From Vibrio rumoiensis 1S-45 (GTDB lineage Bacteria; Pseudomonadota; Gammaproteobacteria; Enterobacterales; Vibrionaceae), in the NCBI RefSeq assembly GCF_000286955.2, contig NZ_AJYK02000086.1, positions 1 to 64,000 of the forward strand: a stretch of DNA of 64,000 bases, given 5' to 3'. The notes beneath the pieces were generated by a model. That model had not been told where the DNA came from and ran no database searches. It saw nothing but the letters and a program-made list of their open reading frames with translations. Position numbers and translations under genes: made by a program. Below are positions 52,882 through 62,975 of this stretch, one piece after another (position 1 is the first letter of the stretch; each line of letters begins with the position of its first letter).

Positions 52882-54924
52882 TCATGACTTTTCGTTGATT
52901 GGGCGGCCTTTAAGCATTTTTCTCACCCACATTCTGGCGGGGTGAATTTTTTCTAACACTTCGATGGGTAAAGGCAGTGGGTCTCCCACGATTTGTGATG
53001 CCAAGGTTTCCGCTAATAGTGGCGCAGAGCATAACCCACGCGCGCCTAATCCCACCATGCAAAACAAGTTGGGATAAATCGGAACATCAGGCATCAGATC
53101 AGATCGCTTACGCAATATTTGCGGATCAAGCTCTGCATAGCCTTGTACCACAGGTTCAAATTGACACACGTTGCCCACAAACGGTAAGTGGTCACGCGTG
53201 ACACTGCGAATGCCTTGGCGAGATTGATTGCCACTGGTATCGACGTCATTTGGCCAACGTTGGTTGGGAATACAGTTTTTAAGGCGTTCGCCATTACTGA
53301 GTTGAGCGTCAGGATCAAATTCATGATCAATATGACTTCTGTCATAACTTGCGCCAATACAGTGATGACCATTATTGGTATTTTGTGGTGTCATATAACC
53401 GTCGTAACACAATACGGTATTGAGCTTGGCAAGAGTGTCTGTGGTTGGAATATGGCTCACTTGGCCTTTTACTGAGGTTGCCGCGATAGGTTGTAATTGC
53501 TCAAAACGAGAAAATTGATGACCGTTCGCCACCACCACACAACCATGATGAAAACTTTGATCGCCACTGGTTAAGTTCCAGCTTTCATCTTCGGTGTTAA
53601 ATACCAAGGATTTGATTTTGGTTTCAAATCTCGCGTCAAAATTTGGCTGTCGGTCTAATTCATAAATCAGCGCTTGCGTCAGTTGTTGAGGACATAACCA
53701 ACCCCCGAGTGGGTAATAAATACTGTCTACATCCACTTCCAAACCAAGAGTCTCGGAAGTTTCTTCAGCGTTTAATGATTGCAATAAGCGTTCTGGGTAT
53801 TGATTCAACAACATTTTATCCAGCTTGCTTTTGGCTTTGTCATTCCAAGCAAGTTGGGTAACACCACAAAAGTCATGATCAAATTCAAGCTGTTGAGAGG
53901 CTTGCTTGACTAACTGTCTTGCAAATAAAAATGCTGGTGCAAAGAAACGATTGAGTGGCGCTTCTGGCTCGGCAATCAAAGGATATAATGCGCCTTGGCG
54001 ATTGCCAGATGCACCAAGTGCGGGAGTGTTGTCTTCACAATATAAAGTGACGTTTACGCCGCGACGATGTAACGCCAGAGCAAGCGTCGCACTGGCAATA
54101 CCTCCACCAATGATGGCAATATTGTCTTCTGTACTGATGTGGGAAGAGGGAACGCGTTGAAACCATGGTGCGATGTTGGTTTGTGCGATTTTCTGAGTTA
54201 ATGTCCCTGCTATCATTTCGCGTTTCGTGCCAAAACCTTTGACTTTTTTCATGTCAAAACCTGCATCGATTAAACCGCGACGCACAAAACCTGCCGCAGT
54301 AAATGTCGCGCAAGTGCCTTGTGATTTTGTTAACTTCGCCATGCCAGAAAAAAGTGCATCATTCCACATGTCTTGATTCTTACTTGGGGCAAAGCCATCT
54401 AAGAACCAAGCATCAACTAACCCTTCTTCATTCTGAGCTATTTTAGGCAGGCTATCGTGAATATCACCAAACCATAAGTCGAGTGTAATCATGCCATCGG
54501 CTAAGACTAAGCGATGACATTCAGGCACTGCGATAGGGTAGTGTTGTTGTAATTCCTTTGCCAAGTCAGCCAGTTCAGGCCAAGCGTGATGCGCTTTTAT
54601 TAAATCGTCGATATTAACTGGGTATTTTTCAAAACTGATGAAGTGTAATTGAGTGAGCGCTGCATCTGGGGTTTGTTGTCGAAATTGCTTAAAAGCATGC
54701 CAAACAGCAAGGAAGTTCAACCCAGTTCCGAAGCCAGTTTCTGCAATCACAAAGCGAGATTTCTTAAACGTATCCCAACGTGTCGTAAGATGATTTTGTT
54801 GAATGAAGACATAACGGCTTTCTTCTAGCCCGTTAGCATTTGAGAAGTAGACATCATCAAACTGATTGGAAATAGGGGTGCCAGATTCATTCCAATCTAA
54901 TTGTGCATTTCGTATTACGCTCAT
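52882..54924 (-). CDS. mnmC: Bifunctional tRNA 5-(methylaminomethyl)-2-thiouridine enzyme MnmC
   Basis: From the ATG at 54924 the protein has 680 residues: an N-terminal methyltransferase (about 1-245; [38 protein letters not shown]) and a C-terminal FAD oxidase (about 265-660; [15 protein letters not shown]). The oxidase turns cmnm5U34 into nm5U and the methyltransferase makes mnm5U in wobble uridines of certain tRNAs. An ATG at 54936 would add four residues; the downstream one has AGG just upstream and fits Vibrio homologues as I recall them. It is divergent from fabB. Confidence 0.94.
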   Translation of the reverse strand: MSVIRNAQLDWNESGTPISNQFDDVYFSNANGLEESRYVFIQQNHLTTRWDTFKKSRFVIAETGFGTGLNFLAVWHAFKQFRQQTPDAALTQLHFISFEKYPVNIDDLIKAHHAWPELADLAKELQQHYPIAVPECHRLVLADGMITLDLWFGDIHDSLPKIAQNEEGLVDAWFLDGFAPSKNQDMWNDALFSGMAKLTKSQGTCATFTAAGFVRRGLIDAGFDMKKVKGFGTKREMIAGTLTQKIAQTNIAPWFQRVPSSHISTEDNIAIIGGGIASATLALALHRRGVNVTLYCEDNTPALGASGNRQGALYPLIAEPEAPLNRFFAPAFLFARQLVKQASQQLEFDHDFCGVTQLAWNDKAKSKLDKMLLNQYPERLLQSLNAEETSETLGLEVDVDSIYYPLGGWLCPQQLTQALIYELDRQPNFDARFETKIKSLVFNTEDESWNLTSGDQSFHHGCVVVANGHQFSRFEQLQPIAATSVKGQVSHIPTTDTLAKLNTVLCYDGYMTPQNTNNGHHCIGASYDRSHIDHEFDPDAQLSNGERLKNCIPNQRWPNDVDTSGNQSRQGIRSVTRDHLPFVGNVCQFEPVVQGYAELDPQILRKRSDLMPDVPIYPNLFCMVGLGARGLCSAPLLAETLASQIVGDPLPLPIEVLEKIHPARMWVRKMLKGRPINEKS

Positions 54925-55210
54925 ATTACCTGTCATTTTGTATCAATTTGGGGCTATTATATACCCAAGACACACTCAAACAAGCTAACTATGCTGGCTT
55001 CTGACGGTCGATACAATTTAAAGGTAAGCTTTTAACATTAAAGACTTTTCGGTAGCATGACTCACAACGCGATATTTTGTGTTTTAATAGTCACAAGTTA
55101 GAAACAGCAACGCAATAGTTGTGATAAAGAATCATTATTCTAGGAAAGCTGACCACTTTTACAGTTAAGTCAGTTATCATTAAGCGATTTTTGAATTATA
55201 GGAACGTCAC

Positions 55211-56434
55211 ATGAAACGAGCCGTCATCACTGGTCTAGGCATTGTATCTAGTATTGGTAATAACGTAGAAGAAGTATTAGCGTCTTTAAAAACAGGCAAA
55301 TCTGGTATTACAGGTTCTGAGCAATTTAAAGAAGCAGGCCTACGCTCTCAAGTTTGGGGTGAGCTAAAAATCACACCAAGTGAGCACATTGACCGTAAAC
55401 AAATGCGTTTTATGGGTGATACGGCCTCTTACGCTTACCTTGCAATGCAACAAGCGGTAGAAGATTCTAAGCTGACTGAAGAGCAAGTTTCTAATGACCG
55501 TACAGGTTTAGTGGCCGGTTCTGGTGGTATTTCATCACAAAACCAAGTGATTTCAGTAGATACAATTCGTGAAAAAGGCGTAAAGCGTGTTGGGCCTTAC
55601 ATGGTTCCACGTACTATGGCTTCAACGGTTTCTGCTTGCCTTGCAACACCATTTAAAATTCGCGGCGTGAACTACAGCATCAGTTCAGCATGTGCAACCT
55701 CTGCACACTGTATTGGTCATGCACTTGAGCTTATTCAATTAGGCAAACAAGATGTGGTTTTTGCCGGTGGTGGTGAAGAACTGCATTGGTCATCAGCAAT
55801 GATGTTTGATGCGATGGGCGCACTATCAACTAAGTACAATGAAGAGCCAGAAAAGGCGTCTCGTACTTATGATGCAAACCGCGATGGTTTTGTTATCTCT
55901 GGCGGCGGCGGTATGGTGGTGATTGAAGAGCTTGAGCACGCACTTGCTCGTGGCGCAAAAATTTACGGCGAAATCGTCGGTTACGGCGCAACATCAGATG
56001 GCTACGACATGGTCGCTCCATCAGGTGAAGGCGCAGTACGTTGTATGAAGATGGCAATGCAAAATGTCGATTCTATCGATTACGTCAACACTCACGGTAC
56101 TTCTACCCCTGTGGGTGATGTAAAAGAGTTAGGTGCTATTCAAGAAGTCTTTGGTAAAGACAGCGGCGGAAAATGCCCTGCAATCTCTGCAACCAAAGCA
56201 ATGACGGGGCACGCACTAGGTGCGGCTGGCGTACATGAAGCGATTTATTCTACGCTTATGCTCGTTAATAACTTTATTGCTCCAAGCATCAACGTTGAAA
56301 CGTTAGACCCAGCAGCAGAAGGTTTGGACATTGTGACCGAACCTCGCGAGCAAGAGCTGAAGACGGTAATGTCAAACAGCTTCGGTTTTGGCGGTACTAA
56401 CGCCACGCTTGTGATCAAGAAATACGAAGCTTAA
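55211..56434 (+). CDS. fabB: Beta-ketoacyl-ACP synthase I FabB
   Basis: This 407-residue condensing enzyme has the catalytic cysteine C161 in [10 protein letters not shown] and the histidines in [11 protein letters not shown] and [13 protein letters not shown], the Cys-His-His triad. The FGFGGTNA glycine loop is near the end. It elongates acyl chains and is needed for unsaturated fatty acids. AGGA lies about 8 nt before the ATG. Only a weak FadR-like match (GACCACTTTT, 55151-55160) occurs upstream. A terminator follows. Confidence 0.96.
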   Translation: MKRAVITGLGIVSSIGNNVEEVLASLKTGKSGITGSEQFKEAGLRSQVWGELKITPSEHIDRKQMRFMGDTASYAYLAMQQAVEDSKLTEEQVSNDRTGLVAGSGGISSQNQVISVDTIREKGVKRVGPYMVPRTMASTVSACLATPFKIRGVNYSISSACATSAHCIGHALELIQLGKQDVVFAGGGEELHWSSAMMFDAMGALSTKYNEEPEKASRTYDANRDGFVISGGGGMVVIEELEHALARGAKIYGEIVGYGATSDGYDMVAPSGEGAVRCMKMAMQNVDSIDYVNTHGTSTPVGDVKELGAIQEVFGKDSGGKCPAISATKAMTGHALGAAGVHEAIYSTLMLVNNFIAPSINVETLDPAAEGLDIVTEPREQELKTVMSNSFGFGGTNATLVIKKYEA

Positions 56435-56476
56435 TTGCTTTGAATTCTATTCAAGTACCAAGAATATGAATGTTAA

Positions 56477-56508
56477 AAAATCCTCGGCTTAGGTCGGGGA
56501 TTTTTTTA
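56477..56508 (+). terminator. Intrinsic terminator after fabB
   Basis: AATCCTCGGC with GTCGGGGATT forms a short imperfect stem followed by TTTTTTT. Confidence 0.75.
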
Positions 56509-56542
56509 TGATGGCATTATTGTAAATTTCCGAGAGCTTAAA

Positions 56543-57727
56543 ATGAAAATCATCATTGATGAAAATATGCCTTACGCCGAAGCCCTATTCAGTCAATTAG
56601 GTGAGGTAGAGATGAAGTCAGGTCGAACGCTGTGTGCGGATGATTTGGTGGATGTTGACGCACTGATGATTCGTTCGGTAACCAAAGTTAATGCCGACTT
56701 ACTGGCAAAAGCCGATAAATTAAGATTTGTCGGCACTGCCACAGCGGGAATGGATCACGTTGACCAAGAGTTGCTGGCGAAAAAAGGTATCGCGTTTACT
56801 GCTGCTCCTGGCTGCAATAAAGTCGGAGTAGCCGAGTATGTGATCAGCTCTTTATTAGTGATAGCGCAGCAACAAGGTTTTTCTATCTTTGACAAAACCG
56901 TTGGGATTATTGGTGCCGGTCAAGTTGGCAGTTATTTAGCGCAATGCTTGAGCTCCATTGGCATCAAGGTGTTATTAAACGATCCTCCTAAGCAGGCCGA
57001 AGGTGATATTCGTGACTTTACGGAATTAGGCAGGCTGTTAAAGCAAGCTGACGTTATTTCGTTACATACACCAATTACTCAAACCGGTAGTCATCCCACT
57101 CATCATTTAATGAATGAGTCTACGCTTAATGATCTACGTGGCGATCAAATATTGATCAACGCTGCTCGTGGCCCCGTGGTGGATAACCAAGCTTTAAAAG
57201 ATCGCTTACAACGACAAGATGGATTTACGGCAGTACTTGATGTTTTCGAACAAGAGCCTTTGGTTGATTTAGAACTTTTGCCATTGTTAGCTTTTGCCAC
57301 TCCTCACATTGCAGGCTATGGTTTAGAAGGCAAAGCGCGTGGCACAACCATGATATTTAATCGCTATTGCGAGTTTCTTGGTTTAGATTTAAGGGCAAAT
57401 CCGGATGACTTGCTTCCTGTCGCTCCGATCCCTCAAGTGCAATTATCAAGCGGTTGGAGTGCCGATGACGAGAAAAACCAAGCATTACTGCACAATTTGA
57501 CTCAGTTGATTTATGATGTCCGCCATGATGATGCGGTTTTCCGTCGCCATATTTGCGTTAATCAAGCAGAACAACAATCCAAAGCGTTTGATATTATGCG
57601 TAAAAATTATTGGGATCGTCGTGAATACAGTGCGATTCGTTTAACCTATCATAATGAAAGTCATCAGGAAGAAGGCATGGTTGATTTGATGCCTTTGATC
57701 CAACTAGGTTACAAAAGTGGATTGTAA
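56543..57727 (+). CDS. pdxB: Erythronate-4-phosphate dehydrogenase PdxB
   Basis: This 394-residue D-2-hydroxyacid dehydrogenase has the NAD motif [14 protein letters not shown] (about 121-134) and the catalytic blocks NAARGPVVD (Arg), DVFEQEP (Glu) and TPHIAGYG (His). A C-terminal DUF3410-type dimerisation domain (about 300-380) marks PdxB. It performs the second step of pyridoxal phosphate synthesis. It precedes asd by 91 bp on the same strand, as in E. coli, where the neighbour is usg. Confidence 0.95.
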   Translation: MKIIIDENMPYAEALFSQLGEVEMKSGRTLCADDLVDVDALMIRSVTKVNADLLAKADKLRFVGTATAGMDHVDQELLAKKGIAFTAAPGCNKVGVAEYVISSLLVIAQQQGFSIFDKTVGIIGAGQVGSYLAQCLSSIGIKVLLNDPPKQAEGDIRDFTELGRLLKQADVISLHTPITQTGSHPTHHLMNESTLNDLRGDQILINAARGPVVDNQALKDRLQRQDGFTAVLDVFEQEPLVDLELLPLLAFATPHIAGYGLEGKARGTTMIFNRYCEFLGLDLRANPDDLLPVAPIPQVQLSSGWSADDEKNQALLHNLTQLIYDVRHDDAVFRRHICVNQAEQQSKAFDIMRKNYWDRREYSAIRLTYHNESHQEEGMVDLMPLIQLGYKSGL

Positions 57728-57818
57728 AGTAAGTTTTAAAAGCGAGTCATACCGTTAAGTACTGTGATCGAATACTTGGGTATTAACCAATCGCTTTATA
57801 TTTTTAATTGAGGTTTCA

Positions 57819-58832
57819 ATGAGTCAAGAATTTAACGTTGCTATTTTCGGTGCTACCGGTGCGGTAGGCGAAGCCATGCTAGAAGTTTTACAAGATCGTA
57901 AATTTCCAGTAGGTGATCTTTACCTATTAGCCAGTGAGCGTAGTGAAGGGAAGACCTATCGTTTTAATGGCAAAACAATTCGAGTACAAAACGTTGAAGA
58001 GTTCGATTGGACACAAGTTCATATTGCTCTGTTTTCTGCGGGCGCTGAATTGTCTGAAAAATGGGCACCAATTGCGGCAGATGAAGGCGTAGTGGTTATC
58101 GATAATACATCACAGTTCCGTTATGACTTTGATATTCCGTTAGTTATTCCAGAAGTGAACCCAGAAGCCATTGCAGAGTTTCGTAACCGCAACATCATTG
58201 CGAACCCAAATTGTTCGACTATCCAAATGCTTGTAGCACTAAAGCCGATTCATGATGCCGTTGGCATTGAACGGATTAATGTTTCGACTTATCAGTCCGT
58301 ATCTGGCGCGGGTAAATCAGGCATTGATGAATTGGCTGGTCAAACAGCAAAGTTACTCAATGGTTTACCTGCAGAAACATCGGCTTTTACACAGCAAATT
58401 GCTTTTAACTGCATTCCACAGATTGATGTCATGATGGAAAACGGCTACACCAAAGAAGAAATGAAAATGGTGTGGGAAACCCAAAAAATCTTTAACGACC
58501 CATCGATTCAAGTGAATCCAACTTGCGTCCGTGTTCCTGTATTTTTTGGTCATGCAGAATCTTTGCATGTTGAAACTCAAGCACCAATCGATGCTGAGCA
58601 AGTGATGGAATTATTTGAAAATACAGATGGTATTGAACTGTTCCGTGATGCGGATTATCCAACGCAAGTGCGTGATGCTGCAGGTAAAGACACGGTATTA
58701 GTCGGTCGCGTTCGTAATGATATTAGCCATCACAGTGGTATTAATATGTGGGTGGTTGCAGATAATGTACGTAAAGGTGCAGCAACCAATGCTGTTCAAA
58801 TTGCTGAAGTATTAATTCGTGATTATTTTTAA
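57819..58832 (+). CDS. asd: Aspartate-semialdehyde dehydrogenase
   Basis: This 337-residue enzyme has the NADP-binding GATGAVGEAM (11-20), the catalytic C132 in NPNCST and the active-site histidine in FFGHAES. It sits where E. coli has the usg paralogue, but retains the catalytic residues, so it should be an active Asd acting on aspartyl phosphate for lysine, threonine, methionine and diaminopimelate synthesis. Vibrios often carry a second asd elsewhere. GAGG lies 6 nt before the ATG. Confidence 0.92.
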   Translation: MSQEFNVAIFGATGAVGEAMLEVLQDRKFPVGDLYLLASERSEGKTYRFNGKTIRVQNVEEFDWTQVHIALFSAGAELSEKWAPIAADEGVVVIDNTSQFRYDFDIPLVIPEVNPEAIAEFRNRNIIANPNCSTIQMLVALKPIHDAVGIERINVSTYQSVSGAGKSGIDELAGQTAKLLNGLPAETSAFTQQIAFNCIPQIDVMMENGYTKEEMKMVWETQKIFNDPSIQVNPTCVRVPVFFGHAESLHVETQAPIDAEQVMELFENTDGIELFRDADYPTQVRDAAGKDTVLVGRVRNDISHHSGINMWVVADNVRKGAATNAVQIAEVLIRDYF

Positions 58833-58866
58833 TTGCTGATTTAATTCACTGGTAGCGACAATGAAG

Positions 58867-58900
58867 ATAAGCTCCATACGTTTGTATGGGGCTTTTTTAT
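58867..58900 (+). terminator. Intrinsic terminator after asd
   Basis: AAGCTCCATAC with GTATGGGGCTT forms a stem around GTTT, followed by a T-run. The rest of the gap to fimV is featureless apart from small dyads. Confidence 0.85.
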
Positions 58901-59071
58901 TATGTCTTTTGCCCTGAAAGTGCAGACTGGCAGAGAAAATTAACATCCGATCAGGTTATTAAATAAAAAACCTTGTGAAATGGGCGTTTTTTGTCATCAT
59001 CACTACCCGAAGTGGGTCATTATCCTATATATTTAAATTTCTTGATTAAACCGTTGGATTAGCCGAATTTT

Positions 59072-60799
59072 ATGCGTCGTACTTTCAAGCATTTTATAAC
59101 CCCAGTGACATTGTTAATGTTGACGCAAATGTCAGTTGCCTGTGCAGATGACAGCGATGCATCATATACAAAATCTGTGGTGCAAAGTCATATTACGAAT
59201 ACAGAGAGTAGCGATCATGCAACAAGTCTTGCGGCCTCTGACAGTATTTCGTTAAATCAAACACATAAAATTGCTGAAACCTATGGTCCAACAGGTGAAA
59301 ATGAAACTCTGTGGTCAATAGCCAAAGAATACCGACCAAGTAAATCAGTTTCGATTCCGCAAGTAGTACTCGCTACTTACAAACTCAATGATAAAGCTTT
59401 TGAAGATCATAATATTCATGGTTTGATTTCAGGCAGCATGTTGAGATTGCCGACGGTATCTTTTATAAAAGAAAGTACTACACAAGAAGCCAATTTGGTT
59501 TTAGAACAAGATTTACAGCGCGTGATTCCTTCTCAAGTGGATTTATCAGTATCGCCGCCTCCTCCTGCTACACTTGAAGATTACGAGCCTAAATCGCCAC
59601 AAGAGATACCGCCAGCTGAATCAACTGAACCTGCTGTTATTGATGAACAAGAAACCTTGCCGAGTGTTTTAGAGAATGAAAACGTTGATAGTGACGCAGC
59701 TTCATTATCACAAGAAACACAAGTGGATATCCAGAAACAACCACAGCCTGCTCAAGATGCAGTTCAACAAGATGCAGTTCAACAAGATGCACAAGAACCA
59801 GTATCTGTAACACCAACACAAGAGCAAGCATTAAAAGAAGCTCCAGAAGTGGTGCAAGAAGCAGCCAGTGTATTAGAAAAAGATAATGAACAAATAGAAC
59901 TGAATAAAGTTGAGGAAATGAACACTCGTTTAACGGTTGAGTTAGGTAAGATTCAACAGCAGTTAGATGAGTTGAAAAATACCTTAAGCAACGACGAATT
60001 AACAAGGTCAAAAGAAACACAAGAAAGGCCAGCTACATTTAATATTGATTCCCCACAAGCTTTTCTAACCATCGCAAATCAACAGCCTTGGTTGTGGATT
60101 ATTTTATTGTTACCGGTTCTTTTGCTATTGCTTATCATCAAAATGGTATTTTTCCGTCAATCGAACTTGCCACCAGAACCTGAGCAATTAACCTCAGCAG
60201 CAAAAGAACAAGAACCCACCCTTATTCCGGTTGTACCCACATTGGGGAATGATAATAATTCTCCAGAAACAGAAACAGAAACAGAAACAGAAATAACGCA
60301 ATATTCTGATGACGATCTACCGGTTTACAGTGAAGATGAAGCAAGGCTTGATGCACAACAAGAGCCAGAGTCTTTTGAGATAGAAAGTACAAGTAGCGTT
60401 AATGATATTCCCGAAATACATGAATTTGAAGAGGCGCTTGTTGTTGCAACGCCGCCAATAGCTGACGAACAATCAACACAATCATTGGATGTCAATACTG
60501 ACACACAATTTCATGCCATCGATGACATATTAGAACTGTCGAATGTTGAGTCAGTGAGTGGTATTGATAAAGATCCTGATTTAGATGTTGGCCTTAATGA
60601 GTTTCCTGATGTATTGAGTGATGTGAAAGTTTTAGATGTGGATATCGACGCTGAAATGAATGGCAATTTAGACCTTGCCAAAGTGTTTATTGAGATGGAC
60701 GATTTATCTTCAGCCAAGAAATTAATCAATGAAGTATTGAAAAAAGGGGATGAAAGATTGCAATCTGAGGCTCGAAAATTACTTCAACTTATCCCGTGA
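59072..60799 (+). CDS. fimV: FimV/HubP-like polar landmark protein, short form
   Basis: This 575-residue protein has a signal peptide (about 1-25), a LysM-like peptidoglycan-binding region (about 70-130; ENETLWSIAKEYRPSKSVSI), a proline/glutamate/glutamine-rich stretch, a coiled coil (about 274-306), one membrane helix (about 338-360), an acidic cytoplasmic region and the conserved C-terminal FimV domain (about 525-575; LDLAKVFIEMDDLSSAKKLI). FimV/HubP proteins organise cell poles, type IV pili and flagella. HubP of V. cholerae is about 1600 residues with long acidic repeats; here these are largely missing. Position before truA is conserved. Confidence 0.88.
   Translation: MRRTFKHFITPVTLLMLTQMSVACADDSDASYTKSVVQSHITNTESSDHATSLAASDSISLNQTHKIAETYGPTGENETLWSIAKEYRPSKSVSIPQVVLATYKLNDKAFEDHNIHGLISGSMLRLPTVSFIKESTTQEANLVLEQDLQRVIPSQVDLSVSPPPPATLEDYEPKSPQEIPPAESTEPAVIDEQETLPSVLENENVDSDAASLSQETQVDIQKQPQPAQDAVQQDAVQQDAQEPVSVTPTQEQALKEAPEVVQEAASVLEKDNEQIELNKVEEMNTRLTVELGKIQQQLDELKNTLSNDELTRSKETQERPATFNIDSPQAFLTIANQQPWLWIILLLPVLLLLLIIKMVFFRQSNLPPEPEQLTSAAKEQEPTLIPVVPTLGNDNNSPETETETETEITQYSDDDLPVYSEDEARLDAQQEPESFEIESTSSVNDIPEIHEFEEALVVATPPIADEQSTQSLDVNTDTQFHAIDDILELSNVESVSGIDKDPDLDVGLNEFPDVLSDVKVLDVDIDAEMNGNLDLAKVFIEMDDLSSAKKLINEVLKKGDERLQSEARKLLQLIP
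59753..59794 (+). repeat. 15-bp tandem repeat inside fimV
   Basis: CAAGATGCAGTTCAA occurs at 59753-59767 and 59768-59782, with a partial third copy. It encodes repeated QDAVQ units, and copy changes would keep frame. Confidence 0.75.
60265..60293 (+). repeat. Hexanucleotide tract inside fimV
   Basis: AGAAAC is repeated four times, then degenerates, encoding an alternating Glu-Thr tract. Slippage would lengthen or shorten the acidic linker without a frameshift. Confidence 0.75.
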
Positions 60800-60812
60800 T
60801 GGTTGAGAGTTT

Positions 60813-60847
60813 GATAAGGCGGCTTTTGAGTCGCCTTTTTCTTTTTA
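60813..60847 (+). terminator. Intrinsic terminator after fimV
   Basis: AAGGCGGCT with AGTCGCCTT (one G-U pair) around TTTG, followed by a T-run. Confidence 0.8.
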
Positions 60848-60902
60848 GGCGAAGAGTATATACTTTGCCCCCGTTTTCTAGATGTAGCAAAGAGTAACTG
60901 AA

Positions 60903-61691
60903 ATGCGTATTGCTTTAGGTGTGGAATATGATGGCAGCAAACTTCATGGCTGGCAGAGACAAAATGATGTGATCAGTGTGCAAGAGCACTTAGAAAAAGC
61001 ATTATCAGTTATTGCTAATCATCCTGTGAATGTTATTTGTGCAGGCAGAACGGATGCTGGCGTACATGGCACTGGGCAAGTGGTTCACTTTGATACTGAT
61101 TCAGACCGTAAGTTAGTGGCTTGGACATTAGGTGTAAATGCGAAGTTGCCAAGCAGTGTTGTCGTGACTTGGGCGCATGAGGTTTCTGATGAGTTCCATG
61201 CTCGCTTTAGCGCTACGGCTCGTCGATACCGTTATATTATTTATAATAACTCACTTCGCCCAGCCATTTTATCTTCAGGCGTCAGCCACTATCATACTCC
61301 GCTTGATGAGCAAAAAATGCATGAAGCAGCACAGTGTCTGTTAGGTGAACATGATTTCACATCTTTTCGCGCAACGCATTGCCAAGCACATAGCCCATGG
61401 CGCAGCATTATGCATTTGAATGTGACTCGAAAAGGGCAATATGTCGTGGTTGATGTTAAAGCCAACGCCTTTCTTCATCACATGGTGCGTAATATTGTAG
61501 GCAGTTTGATTAAGGTCGGAACCGGTGAAATGTCTCCAGACTGGATACAATGGGTGTTAGATCAAAAAGATCGACGCAGTGCTGGAACGACGGCTAAACC
61601 TGGTGGCTTATATCTTGTCGATGTGGATTACCCAGAAAGCTTTGAATTACCTAGATTACCGGTAGGGCCTCACTTTTTCCCTGCAGATTAG
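60903..61691 (+). CDS. truA: tRNA pseudouridine synthase TruA
   Basis: This 262-residue enzyme has the catalytic aspartate D51 in [10 protein letters not shown] and the family blocks [12 protein letters not shown] (9-20) and [13 protein letters not shown]. It makes pseudouridine at positions 38-40 of tRNA anticodon arms. GAGTAAC precedes the ATG. The E. coli order truA-dedA-accD-folC is kept except that dedA is absent. Confidence 0.96.
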   Translation: MRIALGVEYDGSKLHGWQRQNDVISVQEHLEKALSVIANHPVNVICAGRTDAGVHGTGQVVHFDTDSDRKLVAWTLGVNAKLPSSVVVTWAHEVSDEFHARFSATARRYRYIIYNNSLRPAILSSGVSHYHTPLDEQKMHEAAQCLLGEHDFTSFRATHCQAHSPWRSIMHLNVTRKGQYVVVDVKANAFLHHMVRNIVGSLIKVGTGEMSPDWIQWVLDQKDRRSAGTTAKPGGLYLVDVDYPESFELPRLPVGPHFFPAD

Positions 61692-61709
61692 TTGGTTTTT
61701 TTTCACATT

Positions 61710-61731
61710 GTTATTACACTAGCGTGATAAC
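61710..61731. promoter_or_regulatory. 22-bp near-perfect dyad downstream of truA
   Basis: GTTATTACACTAGCGTGATAAC is symmetric except at two position pairs. It lies 18 bp after truA, 219 bp before accD. It could be an operator or a weak 3'-end hairpin; no regulator is assigned. Confidence 0.35.
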
Positions 61732-61949
61732 TATTTTATATAGTTGATAATGGCTTATATTTATCGGGTTGTATTGCTAGTTTTTTAACCAAAAATGAGC
61801 GTTAACCTTTACCGCAAAAGTTGGCAAATATAGGTACAACCAGTTTTTTATCTACACTGCGGGTATTATGTGTTTTAATCTCCTCGCATTTATTTCTCAC
61901 ATTCTCATCTCTCGCAATACAGCGGGGGATCTAGCTAAAAGGTCTTCCC

Positions 61950-62864
61950 ATGAGTTGGCTTGAAAAAATTTTTACAACAACAAACATTGTTAGCTCTCGT
62001 AAAGCATCTATCCCAGAAGGGATTTGGACGAAATGTTCATCTTGTGAGCAAGTCTTATACCAAGCTGAAGTAGAGCGTAATTTAGAAGTTTGTCCTAAAT
62101 GTGACCATCACATGCGCATGAAGGGGCGTCGCCGTCTAGAAACATTTTTAGATGCTGGTACACAGGTTGAAATTGGTCAGGAGCTTGAACCTCAAGATAA
62201 GTTGAAGTTTAAAGACTCAAAACGTTATAAAGATCGTATTTCTGCTGCGCAAAAAGCAAGCGGAGAGACGGATGCATTAATCGCAATGAAAGGTGAGCTA
62301 TTAGGCATGCCATTGGTTGCTTGTGCATTTGAATTCTCGTTTATGGGCGGTTCAATGGGTTCAGTCGTTGGCGCTCGCTTTGTACGTGCGGTAGATGCTG
62401 CGATTGAAAATAACTGTGGTTTAGTGTGTTTCTCTGCCAGTGGCGGTGCACGCATGCAAGAAGCCTTAATGTCTTTAATGCAGATGGCGAAAACCAGTGC
62501 GGCACTTGAACGCTTATCCCAAAAGGGTCTGCCATTTATTTCCGTTTTAACTGACCCTACAATGGGTGGTGTTTCGGCAAGTCTTGCGATGTTAGGTGAT
62601 GTGAATATAGGCGAACCTAAAGCATTGATCGGTTTTGCTGGTCGTCGCGTTATTGAGCAAACGGTACGTGAAAACCTTCCTGAAGGCTTCCAACGTAGTG
62701 AGTTTCTGCTTGACCATGGCGCAATTGACATGATTGTTGACCGTCGTGAAATGCGTCAACGTATTGGTGGCTTAGTGGCTAAAATGACGAATTATCAATC
62801 GCCACTTGTGGTTTCGGTTGATGATGAACCTGTTTACGAAGTGCCTGTTGCCGATAAGAAGTAA
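61950..62864 (+). CDS. accD: Acetyl-CoA carboxylase carboxyltransferase subunit beta AccD
   Basis: This 304-residue protein has an N-terminal four-cysteine zinc ribbon (C29, C32, C48, C51) and a crotonase-fold carboxyltransferase domain with [14 protein letters not shown] and [15 protein letters not shown]. With AccA it transfers carboxyl from biotin to acetyl-CoA, the first step of fatty acid synthesis. AAGG lies about 9 nt before the ATG. It leads into folC after 111 bp. Confidence 0.96.
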   Translation: MSWLEKIFTTTNIVSSRKASIPEGIWTKCSSCEQVLYQAEVERNLEVCPKCDHHMRMKGRRRLETFLDAGTQVEIGQELEPQDKLKFKDSKRYKDRISAAQKASGETDALIAMKGELLGMPLVACAFEFSFMGGSMGSVVGARFVRAVDAAIENNCGLVCFSASGGARMQEALMSLMQMAKTSAALERLSQKGLPFISVLTDPTMGGVSASLAMLGDVNIGEPKALIGFAGRRVIEQTVRENLPEGFQRSEFLLDHGAIDMIVDRREMRQRIGGLVAKMTNYQSPLVVSVDDEPVYEVPVADKK

Positions 62865-62887
62865 ATCTCATTAAAGTATGCAGTGGA

Positions 62888-62921
62888 TTGCTGCTTTATG
62901 CATAAAAGCTAAAAGCAGCAA
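62888..62921 (+). other. Stem-loop in the accD-folC spacer
   Basis: TTGCTGCTTT (62888-62897) pairs exactly with AAAGCAGCAA (62912-62921). No T-run follows, so it probably does not end transcription fully. Confidence 0.5.
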
Positions 62922-62975
62922 ATTAATGATGACTTATTTGTACAGTATGTAGAGATAGAATGAGTTCAGCGTTTA

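Noticed and set aside
55150-55166. FadR site upstream of fabB
   Set aside because: Only about 10 of 15 defined positions match, too weak to report as a feature.
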